Below the pieces are notes generated by a model, which was not told the origin of the DNA, did no database searches, and saw only the letters and a list, made by a program, of their open reading frames with translations. 64,000 nucleotides of DNA from positions 124,001 to 188,000 of the forward strand of contig BCGN01000011.1 in the NCBI GenBank assembly GCA_001599295.1. The letters are read 5' to 3'. Of this stretch, positions 43,201 through 54,148 are shown in pieces (position 1 is the stretch's first letter; each line of letters opens with the position of its first letter). This DNA is from Sporopachydermia quercuum (taxonomy: Eukaryota; Ascomycota; Sporopachydermiomycetes; Sporopachydermiales; Sporopachydermiaceae). The position numbers were made by a program, and so were the translations under genes.

Positions 43201-44425
43201 TATGACGCTGTTTGGGGATATGAGATGCTATGATGGTGACTAGATAGTTACAATTAACAGATGAGTTGATGCTTAATGAATGGAAACAACAGCNGGTTAT
43301 TTTCCGATAATAATACAAGAATAGATCAAATAAGAGTAAAACCTCAATCGACTATTTTCTCTAGTGAATAGNCTAACCGTCCGCTTTGTGATTTACTGAC
43401 TTGGATGATTCTTTTTAAACGTAAGATAGCTCAAGACAGAGTGATACTATTTCTTTCACTAAGCAGTTCTGAACCTTTACAATGTTACCGCAAATCTTTT
43501 CGTCTTATCATCACGGTGGTTAAATCGTCACTATTCAAAGTTTCTTTTCCAACTCCACGGTTCATTTGTCTTTTCAGTAAACATAATACTTGATCCATTA
43601 CTAATCAATCAATTAACCACAATCAATCGATCCTTCTTTTCTTTCTCATAATAAAAAAATTTCGATTATGCTTGTATTTTGGTTCCGGGTAATTATAGTA
43701 ACAGAATAAATGATTATGTGATATTTATTATATCATTTAACTTGGCACCTCATTTCAGTTATGACTCATCTGAAACGACACCTGAAGCTGATTTGTGTGA
43801 GAGATTCGATGTTATGATATATGAAGTGTGCTATTATTTGGTGATTATACGGCTTGGCTTGTTCTACCAGACATCANATATCGTGCATGGGATTTACTAT
43901 GAATTATAGATTGGTGCAACGAATTAATAACATATTTGGTGACAAATAGTGAACTAGCCGGCTAAAATTAGCGTTAGAATCTGAAGTGTAGTAGAACAAC
44001 TCCTTTATCCTGGTTTCAATCTTAAAGGAGGTATAAGGAATATATGGTTCATTAAGGATAGGATATGAGTCACTTGATGAATTGAATCTCAACACAACGA
44101 CAATTGAAAAGTATAGCTTGTGGAGTTTCGTGTGTGGCGTGAATGACTATACTCAATATTTGGAGCAATTTAAATAGAAAGCGTCGCTTTTTTATTACAG
44201 AGAAGGACTCAGTGTTCTTTATTAAAGATCAAGCATTGTTGAAAGATTGAATCAAGTGCAAAGGTGAGGTGAATTGACCTCTGACGATAATACAGTAGAA
44301 TTTTCGTTTGCATTCTTAATTTTTAAAAAAAGTTGTAAATAAACTGTGAATCGACGTTTCATATCAATTGGAAGGAATAATAAAAACCATTGGGGACCAA
44401 TTGAACACTTGGAGAGCTATCAAAC
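43201..44425. other. 1.2-kb spacer, divergent RET1/NPT1 promoters
   Basis: No gene recognised. An AAAAAAATTTCG stretch near 43654 is a weak RRPE-like candidate for RET1. Nothing else supported. Confidence 0.5.
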
Positions 44426-45948
44426 ATGAGTGAACCAAAACCAATTATCCAGTCGTTATTGGATACAGATCTTTACAAGCTGACAATGCAAGCAGCTGTT
44501 CTGGTCCAATTCCCTAATCATAGTATGTATTTTTTATAGGAAGAACTGTGATGAACGCTTTGTTGGTGGACGAACTGAGTGATATATCATTTTTTTAAGG
44601 AGTTAGTATTGTCCTTTCTGATACTAACTATGTACCTAGCTGCTCAATATACATTCAAAAACAGAACTCCTAAAAAAACATTTACTAAAGAAGCTTATGA
44701 TTGGATTAAACTTCAAGTTGACTGTAAGTTTTTAATTCAACCTCTTGTGATTGCTTTTCTAGTGATGGAACTAGGTNTGATGTGATGTGTGCATCACACT
44801 TAATCATCGCCATACTTCTCCTATTGTCACATTTGTTCTGAGTATAGATGCCACTAACATTTTCCTATCAAGGCCTGAAAGAATTACGCTTCACTGCAGA
44901 GGAAATTGAATATCTTAATAAAACGATTCCAGCAATACCTCAAGAGTACATTGCTTTTCTTCCTACCTTCAAACTAAACCCTGCAAGCGAAACTGTTATC
45001 AAATTTGACGAAAAAACTGGTTCAATCGATATAATAATTGAAGGATTATGGGTTCAAGCTATTCTTTATGAAATACCTGTCCTAGCAATTGTATCAGAAG
45101 CTTATTTCAAATTTATTGATACCGACTGGAACTATGATGGTCAGTTTGAAAAGGCTGAGTCAAAGGCTATACGACTTATTGACAATGGATGCCCGTTCAG
45201 TGAGTTTGGTACTAGAAGAAGAAGATCATTTGAAGCACAGGATATTGTGATACAAGGTATTATTTCGGGAGCCAGTAAATCATCTAATCGTTCCTTATTA
45301 GCTGGTACCTCTAACGTATACTTTGCTAAGAAGTATAACTTAGCTCCTATTGGAACTGTTGCTCATGAATGGACTATGGGCATTGCTACTATAACCAATG
45401 ATTATACCAATGCTAATAAGAGTGCCATGGACTACTGGGTTAAAACATTTGGAGATAAGCATGTTGGTGTTGCCTTGACTGATACCTTTGGCACTGATGC
45501 CTTCCTGAATAATTTTGACCGTAAACACGCAGAAGTGTTTGCTGGTGTAAGGCAAGACTCCGGTGATCCTGTTGAGTATACTCACAAGATTGCTGCTCAC
45601 TACAAGAAGCTTGGTATTAATGCTAATGAGAAGGTTATTATATACAGTGATTCACTAAATGTTGAAAAGTGTTTGAAATATAAACAAGAAGCAGATAATT
45701 TTGGATTCAAATCATCTTTTGGCGTTGGTACTTTTTTCACTAATGATTTCCTATCTAGCAAAGGTGTGAAATCAGAGCCTCTAAATATTGTCATTAAGCT
45801 TCGATCTGTTGATGGACAACCATCGATCAAGCTTTCAGATGACATTGGAAAGAATATCGGTGATGCTGATACTGTTGTTTCAGTGAAAANGGAGCTGAAT
45901 TATCATGATCAAAAATGGGTTGGTGGTGATGAATCAAAACGATGGTGA
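44426..45948 (+). CDS. NPT1: Nicotinate phosphoribosyltransferase Npt1, three exons
   Basis: Exons 44426-44522, 44640-44723 and 44873-45948 give 418 residues (S. cerevisiae 429). Intron 1: donor GTATGT, branch ATACTAAC, acceptor CCTAG. Intron 2: donor GTAAGT, branch CACTAAC, acceptor TCAAG; this acceptor restores [15 protein letters not shown], the same spacing as yeast WLKEQ-to-LRFT, whereas the ATG at 44848 lies inside the intron. Conserved blocks: [71 protein letters not shown]. It makes nicotinate mononucleotide from nicotinate and PRPP in NAD salvage. NPT1 lies close to RET1 in S. cerevisiae as well. Confidence 0.93.
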
Positions 45949-46711
45949 ATATGTTTGTTTGATCTTTGATGATTGGTGTCACAGCTCCAGATTAAACGTG
46001 ATCATTCTGAATTGATTATTCATGTTTTGGTTAGAACTTTTTTGTTTAATATAAAGCAGGTTCTGGTAAAGAAATTAAAATAAATTAAGTTAAGTTAGAT
46101 AAATCTATTTGATAGTATTCAAAGCTCATTTATTTCTTCTGGTTACTTTTGTCTAGAGACATAGTAATGACATATGCATATGTTTACTTAGCTCTTTCTA
46201 CTCCATTTAACTACTTAACCCAAACTATTCTGTTTCACTAATTCACGCACAAAGCCTATTGAGAAACACCCTCACAATATTTCTATACTTTCCAATCTTC
46301 ACTTTTGATCCTCACTTCTTTATTTTACTTCATGAAATGCACGCAATCTTCGGAAACAATACTATTTTCTAGATTTCATAACTTCCATTTTAACATCACG
46401 TCTCCTCGTAGAGCTCACAAAGTTCAAAACAAAAAAGAAAAAAAAGAAAGGAAAGGGAATCTTAAGGATCGATTGTTCAATTGGTGACCATTTTTTTTTT
46501 TTTATTGTTCATCTTTTGAATTTTTCTTTAGTTAGAACTATCCTTTATGCCATTTAACAAATGATTAATTCGATAGGGATATTTGATCGAGTACTGCTTA
46601 TATTCTGCATATTTAGTTACTATTCAGTTTAAAAGTTTGTTATACCAGATGTGTACTGTTTTGTGCTACAGTGACAGATAGTAAGCTGACCATACCTATA
46701 TATGAAAGGAA
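45949..46711. other. Spacer between NPT1 and KAP120
   Basis: 763 nt. It contains palindrome CATATGCATATG (46171-46182) and a run of about 13 T near 46490. No gene supported. Confidence 0.5.
46171..46182. repeat. 12-bp palindrome CATATGCATATG, copy 2
   Basis: About 530 bp upstream of the KAP120 start; identical to copies at 37207 and 60270. Confidence 0.7.
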
Positions 46712-49700
46712 ATGAGTGAACCGCTAGAACTTACCAGGGAAAACTTGGTTAATGTTTTGAAGGTTTCAGCTTGTAATACTCGTGGAATTGATCAGAAATA
46801 TGCTGAGAACGCGTTGCAAGCATGGCAGAAAGTAGAGGGATACGCTTACTTTCTTCAGGTATGTCACGTCACGACTCATTAGATGGAATCAATTTACATC
46901 TCGTTGTATAAAATACAATCCAGGGTAAAAATTATCTAACATACATTAGGATATATACTTTGATAAATCACAGTCGTTGGAAGTTCAGTGGTTGGCAATC
47001 ATTTGTTTCAAAAATCAAGTGGACCGGTTCTGGAGAAAATCAAGGTCAAAGTAAGTATTATCTTCTATGGTACCATATGATCAAAACTCTTCATGCTACT
47101 AACGCTTTCCTTCCTTTTTTTCTTTTTCTTTTTCTTTTTCCTGTTTCAGTTGTATTGTTGACAATGAAAAGGCTCAAATCAGAGAACGTATGTTCGATTG
47201 TCTTTCTGAACCAAACAAACAACTGTTCATCCAATGTGCTTATGCTACTGCTCGAATTTCAAGACTCGATTTCCCTACAGAGTGGCCTAACTTGTTTGAT
47301 ATCCTTTTGTCGCATTTGGTAGCATCTGTTTCGGGCAATGATTATACAAAAATCAAAAATGTGTTGATCATGTTCAGTGAGATCATTAAAATACTTGCTA
47401 CCGTTCGCATAGGCAAGTCGCGTACAGCTATGCAGCAATCGGCTCCTAAGCTTGTATCTGTCATTGGAGAAATATATTCATCATTTTTTGCTAATTGGAA
47501 TAGGTCCTCATTTACTTATGAAGTCTTCTCTGGTATTGAGATAGCTTATTTTAATCTCAAGGTGCTGAAACGGTTGCTTGTTGAAGGGTATGAACATAGT
47601 CATAGAAACAAGGAAGCAGTTGAAGTGTTCAATCTCACAGTAGAACAACTACAATTTATGATAAGCTTAAGAGAAAAAAATGCTGATGAAAAAGTCGTCA
47701 GTTGGATTGACAAGTATATTAACTCTTTTGGTAAACTATACAGTTCAATGCTCTCACAGCAACCTTTATCATTTGTTAGAATGCCTACCAGTTTTACTGT
47801 TCTATCTTGTTTTCTATCTTTAATGGAATCTCATGCAGAACACATCTCAGATTACGAGGAGGACAACATATGGACCAAAGTAGCCACAACAGGATTGCTT
47901 CTGGTTAAAAGGGCTACCACTTTTGTATATAAGCGAGGATCTATCAAAATTAGTATGCGGAAGAAAGAAGATCAAGAAGAAACAGCAGAAGCTGCTGCAG
48001 CATTGAGAGAATCATTTTTCAAAGACGAACATGTGGTTCATATATGCGAATTGATTGTCAAACACTACTTACAGCTTTCTAAACATGATTTGGAGACATG
48101 GACTAATGACCCTGAAGAATTTATAAGTGAAGAGATGAATAAAACATGGGAGTACCAATTTCGACCCTGTGCAGAAAACGTGCTGAGTGATTTGTTAACC
48201 CATTTCAAAGAATTGCTTTGCCCTAAGATACTCGAGCTATTGCAGTATGTAAGCTCCAGTAATGTCAACGATATTTTGTTGANAGATGCTGCTTATAATG
48301 CTTTTGGTTTAGGAGCAAACGTCTTGGCAGATTATGTTGATTTTGATCAAGTATTGATATCACTATTAATTCCAGAAACAGAAAATGACTCATCTTCTGA
48401 GAATAGAATAATCAGAAGAAGAATTTGCTCAGTAATATCTGAATGGATTGCAGTTAAATGTTCTGATACTAGTAGACTGAGAATATACGAACTGTTGCTT
48501 CATCTATTAGACCCATCTAATGCTTTAAATGACCTGGTGGTTAGATTATCTGCTATTACGTGCTTACGATATTGTGTTGATGTTTGGGAATTCAGACCTG
48601 ATGATTTTGTTAGTTTCATGCCCAAGTTCTTGGAAATTTTGTTGAATGAGGTTGAAGAAGTTGATAATCTTGACAGCAAACTACAAATCCTCAATTGCTT
48701 ATCTATTTTGATTGATCGTATGAAATATAAGTTTGAAATACCAAATCGTTTATTGCAAGCGATTCCTAAGTTTTGGGCAGAATCTGAAGACAAGCATTCG
48801 ATCAAAGGTACCGTTATTGATATATTAGGTAATCTTTTGATTGCATTACATGATCAATCATATGTGGTATTCAATGTGTGCAATGTTATTATCACTATGT
48901 CTTGCAGTAGACAATCGCCTCTGTTTGCTTTTTTGAACGAAGACGGATTTGAATTATGGCTGAAGTTAGTTGAAAACTCATTCACTCCTACGGAAGATGT
49001 ATTGGGTTTATTGCCACTGCTAATGACAAGCTTGAAAGACACCACTGAGATCTTAGATAGAGAGATCTTGATTCTTCAGGTCTATTTTCTGTTGGTTCCT
49101 GAGTACGTTTTGGATCATTTTGCTAGTGAATGTTTCCCTTTAATTGCTTCTTATATCGGTGGAATGAGAGATAATGTTTTACAAGACGTTTGCTCGATGC
49201 TGGGTTATTTAGTAACACTTATACCAATTGAGAAGTTAGCTTCTTCTTTAGTTATCAATGGTTTGTTCAAAGAGCTTGTGCTATATGTTGCACAGTCTGA
49301 AGAGTATCCTATTGCTTCAATAAATGTGCTTAATTTCTTCTCAAGACTGACAATTGGCAATTGTCAGTTATTTATTCAAATGCTACAGAATAACTTTTCC
49401 TCTATTGAATATATGGGATTGATAAAGCTGTGGACTGATAGAGTATGTATAATAATTATGGGGTATTGGATATTGGGTACTAGATGTTGAGTTTGAGAGA
49501 TAATGTTGATTATAAAGTACTTGTGATACTAATAGTGACTTAGTTTGAGAACATGGGAGATCCTAAGGTTAGAAAGTTGAATATTTTAGGATTAACTGCT
49601 CTTTTGAGAGTTAATGATGTTGCTGTGCTTGAACTGCTACCCAATGTACTTAGCCTTATAGCTGGGTTCCTTGAGGAAGTGAATGAAGACAATGGAATGT

Positions 49701-50164
49701 AAGTATTATGATACATGTTGTTGAATCCTTATTCTGATTATATTCTGCTTATGAATTGTAACTGCCACAGAACGAAATGAATGACTAACCTGTTTTACTT
49801 AAACTGTAGCCCACAGACATACTACAGTGATGGCGACTATATTGAAGAAGGAATCATAACTCCTCATTTGATGAGAGTGAACCATGTAAGTTATTGAAAC
49901 AGGTGTAATTGATGAGAGTTCCATATTCTATATCGTGTGTTTTTAGCTCCTAGAAGGATTGGAAAAGTTATATTATCATATAACTAACATTTTATTGATT
50001 CATAGCTTCGAGATAATGATATTGTTTACAAAACCTCGCTTAAGGAATATGCTATTGAAACCCTGAGGTTTCTTAGCACAGCTTTCACTGATGAGTTTCA
50101 GAGTACGATTTCGCGTACTGACAAAGCGGTTATCGAAACGCTTCATATGAAAGGTGTGGTTTGA
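46712..50164 (+). CDS. KAP120: Karyopherin Kap120 (importin-11 family), six exons
   Basis: Exons 46712-46858, 46950-47050, 47150-49442, 49544-49698, 49810-49885 and 50006-50164 join in frame to 976 residues (S. cerevisiae 1032). Donors are GTATGT or GTAAGT; branch sites are CTAAC-type, one TACTAAT. The N-terminal importin-beta domain reads ENALQAWQKVEGYAYFLQ, SLEVQWLAIICFKNQVDRFWR, then ARISRLDFPTEWPNLF, as in importin-11/Kap120. The rest is HEAT-type helices, with YKTSLKEYAIETLRFL near the end. Kap120 imports Rpf1 and other cargo and affects 60S biogenesis. Three of the five introns lie in the last 720 nt. Same neighbours (SPC29 position, RNY1) as in S. cerevisiae. Confidence 0.92.
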
Positions 50165-51030
50165 AACAACAGACCGAGATTGGTGATTTACGTCACGTCA
50201 CGTCCACAGTGTTAGTTCAGCCATTGTAGATAGCGAACTTATTATCAAATTACTCCAGATTTTGTCAACAGTTAACAATGAGCTTTTATATGTTCCACTA
50301 TTGGATGTTCTAACTGAATATGACTGAATGAAATGAATGATATGAATCCACTATAGATAGTATTTGAACCAGTGTAGAGAAGTAGGTGCTTTACCACCGT
50401 ACGTGACAGGCTTGAATGAATCCAACTTATTTTGATAAATAAACTATTCCTGCAAATGATAAGTCATTATTGAATAGTAACATCTTCTTCTCTCTTAGTA
50501 TAAATCACCTTCCTTTAATTATTTTATACACCAATATACGACCTACTCATTGCTTCCTAGTTTCTTCAAAACACTCTTTTCATAGTAATCGAAAATTCAA
50601 ATTTCGCATCTTATCATTATTTACCTATTCGGGTAAACACAAATCTTTGTAACATCACGTCTCGATTCAATAGTGGTTCCCCTGGAGACAACATTGACCC
50701 AAATTGGGCAGTAGTAAATCTCAAACATCTACACCACAAACACGGTAAACAAAATAATTGAATTAAATGACAAACCAAACAAATTCTCTGATTGTATGCT
50801 CTACAAAGGATAGACTTATTTCCTCATTTCAGTTATTAGCAGCTAGCAGTGCATTGTCGTTGTGTGAGCTTATGTGCAGGAAAGATTTCATGGTGATAAC
50901 TTACCTTACAAGCTTAGTTTTCTGTATTATAATTAACAGAATAGGTGTTTCTACATATAGTCCGTGTGGTGTTTAATTTGGTGAAATATTGATTGCTACT
51001 CAATTTTACTAGATATGATACCTTGTTGCG
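50165..51030. other. Spacer between KAP120 and coiled-coil gene
   Basis: 866 nt. It starts with a triple ACGTC element (50188-50203) just after the KAP120 stop. No gene supported; small frames at 50470 and 50767 look like chance. Confidence 0.5.
50188..50203 (+). repeat. CRE-like tandem ACGTC motif
   Basis: TTACGTCACGTCACGT, three overlapping CRE half-sites 24 nt after the KAP120 stop. A shorter copy, TCACGTCACG, lies in KAP120 intron 1 at 46864-46873. Confidence 0.5.
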
Positions 51031-52578
51031 ATGGCCCAAGCTGAAAACAAACAAGAACTACAAAGCCTGGAAAAACAACTGAAAGAACGTAACTTTCAGT
51101 TGAAAGTAGAGTTGCAAAAGCTATCGGCAGGAGTTGGGAAAACAGGGCCACTGGATGTTCTTCTAAGGAACAAACTAGACGAATTGAATCATGAGTTGTC
51201 AGTCTCTGAAGCTCAGCTGAATGATGTAAAGCAGAAGCTGACTTGTAATCAGATACCCTTATCTCAATCAAACACTCAGAAGTATTCTGATAACAGATTA
51301 CCCTCTTTGACAACTATGCAAGAAAGAGTGTTGAATAGCTTGATCTACGATTCTCCGAAATCTTTACGAACAGCTAAAGCCTTGAATATGGAGGCTTCTG
51401 ACAAAGTTGGTAAAGTTCTTACGGAACAAAATTTAATGGATCCTATCAATAAGGAGAATGAAAAGAACATTCCTCAGCCTTCTACTCAATCCAAAAACTT
51501 GTTTCAAGATAGTCAACCCAGCAGTAACCTCAGTAGGGGTAAGCAACCCATACCTGGACCAAAGCCTGGCTCAGTCTATGCTGCTGGTGGTATTGATGGT
51601 AACGATGATAATGACTTGCGGAAAAGCTCAAGAAACTTGTTAGAAACATTAAGAAGCCTATCAACATCCGCTCCAGACCCTCCGTCAAAGACAAATAGTA
51701 GTAATGGTAATAGCAATAGCAATAATCACTTCGATAGCAAGGGTGCAGAGAATGCTAATATACCCTCTAACGTCCATAAATATCAACATAGCAAATTTTA
51801 CAATAAGATGTTCCCTTCTTATGCTAACAATAAGGCTAATAGCAAGGTAGATGATACAACTATAATGGAAGAATATGTCTCTTTATATCCTGATAACGAA
51901 GAAAGATTCAAAGAGGAAGAGCATAAAATTTTACAGAAGGAACTTGATGACCTGAGAGAAAAAAACGAAGAATTAGAGCTGAAGAACAAGAATAAGGATT
52001 ATGAACTTGAGCAATACAAAAAACTCTTATTATCGTACCAGACGGAAATTCTACAATGCATTTCTGATGAGAATGATAATTGCGATACCCATAGATTTGA
52101 GCTAAAGACAATTTCTCAACGACATAATGAAATCATAAATAAAGTTCAAGCAATGAGAAAGAATTTCGACCGAATGACAAATAGAACTGCAGAAACAGAT
52201 GATTTAGAAATGAAACTACATTCTCTGAAGGCTTATACTCTACGTTCTAAAGAAAAGTATCAACAAGCACAGAGAGAGACAAGGATGAAGAGTATTGATT
52301 TGCAGGTGAGTTATATGATTATACACGACAACAATTTTGCTAACAAGTTCCTGACAATGGAAGTAGAAAAATACCAAAAGAGCAGTAGAAGAGTGTTCAA
52401 CATAGTGAAAGATTTAGGGGTTATAAACAAAGAGCTGGAAGAAGCGCTGTATTTATCTACAAGAAGGAGGCCCCGTGAGAGACTTCGTAGCTATATTTAC
52501 TTTGTGATGGCAAGTATTCGTATCAGAAATCGGTTAGAAGATAAAAGGAAACTTTTACAAATAAGGAACAGCATTTGA
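51031..52578 (+). CDS. Coiled-coil protein in the SPC29 position
   Basis: 515 residues, ATG start. A coiled coil spans about 1-75 (LQSLEKQLKERNFQLKVELQ). A Ser/Asn/Pro-rich middle (about 85-260) includes LLETLRSLSTSAPDPPSK. A second long coiled coil runs from about 290 to 430 (LQKELDDLREKNEELELKNK), then a basic helical tail (STRRRPRERLRS). I do not recognise a family from sequence. It lies between KAP120 (+) and RNY1 (-), exactly where S. cerevisiae has SPC29, a coiled-coil spindle pole body protein, in the same orientation. That is an inference from position only; the protein is twice the length of Spc29. An intron-like 42-nt in-frame segment lies at 52306-52347. Confidence 0.75.
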   Translation: MAQAENKQELQSLEKQLKERNFQLKVELQKLSAGVGKTGPLDVLLRNKLDELNHELSVSEAQLNDVKQKLTCNQIPLSQSNTQKYSDNRLPSLTTMQERVLNSLIYDSPKSLRTAKALNMEASDKVGKVLTEQNLMDPINKENEKNIPQPSTQSKNLFQDSQPSSNLSRGKQPIPGPKPGSVYAAGGIDGNDDNDLRKSSRNLLETLRSLSTSAPDPPSKTNSSNGNSNSNNHFDSKGAENANIPSNVHKYQHSKFYNKMFPSYANNKANSKVDDTTIMEEYVSLYPDNEERFKEEEHKILQKELDDLREKNEELELKNKNKDYELEQYKKLLLSYQTEILQCISDENDNCDTHRFELKTISQRHNEIINKVQAMRKNFDRMTNRTAETDDLEMKLHSLKAYTLRSKEKYQQAQRETRMKSIDLQVSYMIIHDNNFANKFLTMEVEKYQKSSRRVFNIVKDLGVINKELEEALYLSTRRRPRERLRSYIYFVMASIRIRNRLEDKRKLLQIRNSI

Positions 52579-52677
52579 ATGTTTGATTGCAGTGTGAGTG
52601 TGTTTGTTACTTCCAAATGGTGGATCTATTGATTAGGATAGTACGTTTGTGTAATTTTATGGACTTCGTTCAATATG

Positions 52678-52699
52678 CACGAATGCATACGCATTCGTG
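52678..52699. repeat. Perfect 9-bp hairpin, 4-nt loop
   Basis: Stem CACGAATGC and GCATTCGTG with loop ATAC. Lies about 100 nt past the stop of the coiled-coil gene and 160 nt past the RNY1 stop. Confidence 0.8.
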
Positions 52700-52715
52700 A
52701 AATGATATAATACAG

Positions 52716-52729
52716 TGTAATATATTACA
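52716..52729. repeat. 14-bp palindrome TGTAATATATTACA
   Basis: Perfect palindrome 16 bp after the hairpin at 52678-52699. A+T-rich; it may act in 3'-end formation of the convergent pair, not shown. Confidence 0.6.
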
Positions 52730-52858
52730 TTACGATTAATGATGTACATTCGCACAATTTTATATGTATAATAAGCAGTTCAGCTCCAAAATAATGTATA
52801 ATCACAATCAGCACCTGTATTGGGCGCTACGGCATAGTCAAGTTCTATCTTGAACAAA

Positions 52859-54148
52859 TCAGACTCTTTCAAACTTCAAGTTAAAAGTAACGGGTCCGTT
52901 TGAACCAACTCCAATTGGAACTTGCTGGTATCCACTCGGCTCGTAAAGTGCATGCCATACTTTCTTGCCTCCATATGAAATCAATCCATCAGAGTCAATT
53001 TGAAATTGAACGCCTTTGTTTTTCATTGAACATGATAGTTCGTGGTCGACAACGTCACAGAATCCTCTTCTGGATTTCAAAGTAATGCCGCCAAATGGGG
53101 CTTTTTTGATAGAGAACTGAGCACAAGTACCAGACTCATACCATCTGCCGTTGGAAATTAAGCAACCTTGTTGTCCAGTAGGTTTGAGGTATCCTTTTTC
53201 TATGTCCCCTCCACCTCCTCCTGGAGGAGATGGATTTCCTGGTGTCCAGCCTTTTGGATAAAACTTAATGCCTGTTTCTGGGCATTTAGCACGATCGAGT
53301 GAGTCAATTGGATAGTATTGACCGCTTTGAACAGCACCTTGCACTGTGTAGTAATACCATACCTCTTGTAGAGCACCGTACCTGTTGCATGCAACATAAG
53401 GTAGTTTCCCGACGTTTTTCACCAATGCATCTTCAATTTGCTTTAGTGTATATATTTTTGTTTCTGAAGGAACAATTCCCTCTGCTTGTAAGAAATCAAA
53501 TGTTGGCAGCTTCTTGTAAAGGGAAACTGCCGTAGAATAAAAATCAACCACGTTCGGGTGTGAGACAATGACAGGTTCATCGTCATCCTTTTTGGGAGTA
53601 TAGCATGAAGGGTTTAAAGTCGAAATACAGGTTCCATGTTTATTGAACTCGTGCATCCAGAGCAATTCATCATTACCATTGAAGTTTTTCCAATGACTTT
53701 TCATGTACTCCAATAATTCCTCTTGGTGGTTTTCAACAAGTATCTTAGTAACATTTCTTATCTCAAGGCTTTTATCACAAAATTGTTCATATGAGCCATC
53801 ACAATTATCTGGCCACAGCCCGTGTAAAGTAAACTTATCATCGGCTCCGATGGCAGGATAATAGTCCCAGAACTGAGTTTGAAGAATTATCCCGCCAGGA
53901 TAACTGAAGCAGCAAGTATTCTCAACTTCTGTCTGGTTTGAGCATGAGATAGGAATGTCAATGCTACATGTAGGGAAATCAAAGTCAGGATAGCTAGGGA
54001 GGTCTTTNTGATGACTATCCTCGCTCAGAAACACATTTTGAGTAAGCTTTTGTTGATATTTCTCAAAGAGTTCAGGCAATTGACCTATACTTAAGGCCAT
54101 TACAATGGAGGCCAAATGGGCCACTCCAGTGATAATTCTGACTTTCAT
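52859..54148 (-). CDS. RNY1: Vacuolar ribonuclease T2 Rny1
   Basis: 429 residues from ATG 54148; a TTG extension to 54205 is rejected because the ATG is followed directly by a signal peptide (MKVRIITGVAHLASIVMALS). T2 RNase catalytic blocks: CAS I HGLWPDNCDG, and CAS II with HEFNKHGTC, carrying the catalytic His residues. Paired Cys are abundant, as in secreted T2 enzymes. A ~120-residue C-terminal extension after a PPGGGGGD linker is typical of fungal Rny1. The enzyme cleaves RNA to 3' phosphates through cyclic intermediates; in yeast it is vacuolar or secreted and releases tRNA fragments under oxidative stress. Neighbourhood agrees with S. cerevisiae YPL123C. Confidence 0.94.
   Translation of the reverse strand: MKVRIITGVAHLASIVMALSIGQLPELFEKYQQKLTQNVFLSEDSHXKDLPSYPDFDFPTCSIDIPISCSNQTEVENTCCFSYPGGIILQTQFWDYYPAIGADDKFTLHGLWPDNCDGSYEQFCDKSLEIRNVTKILVENHQEELLEYMKSHWKNFNGNDELLWMHEFNKHGTCISTLNPSCYTPKKDDDEPVIVSHPNVVDFYSTAVSLYKKLPTFDFLQAEGIVPSETKIYTLKQIEDALVKNVGKLPYVACNRYGALQEVWYYYTVQGAVQSGQYYPIDSLDRAKCPETGIKFYPKGWTPGNPSPPGGGGGDIEKGYLKPTGQQGCLISNGRWYESGTCAQFSIKKAPFGGITLKSRRGFCDVVDHELSCSMKNKGVQFQIDSDGLISYGGKKVWHALYEPSGYQQVPIGVGSNGPVTFNLKFERV

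Larger units (their letters stand above)
52579..52858. other. Convergent 3' spacer with two palindromes
   Basis: 280 nt between convergent genes. It holds hairpin CACGAATGC/GCATTCGTG (52678-52699) and palindrome TGTAATATATTACA (52716-52729). Listed separately. Confidence 0.6.

Noticed and set aside
44848-44872. ATG at 44848 as the start of a truncated NPT1
   Set aside because: Upstream exons encode conserved Npt1 sequence, and the acceptor at 44872 restores family spacing; the ATG is intronic.
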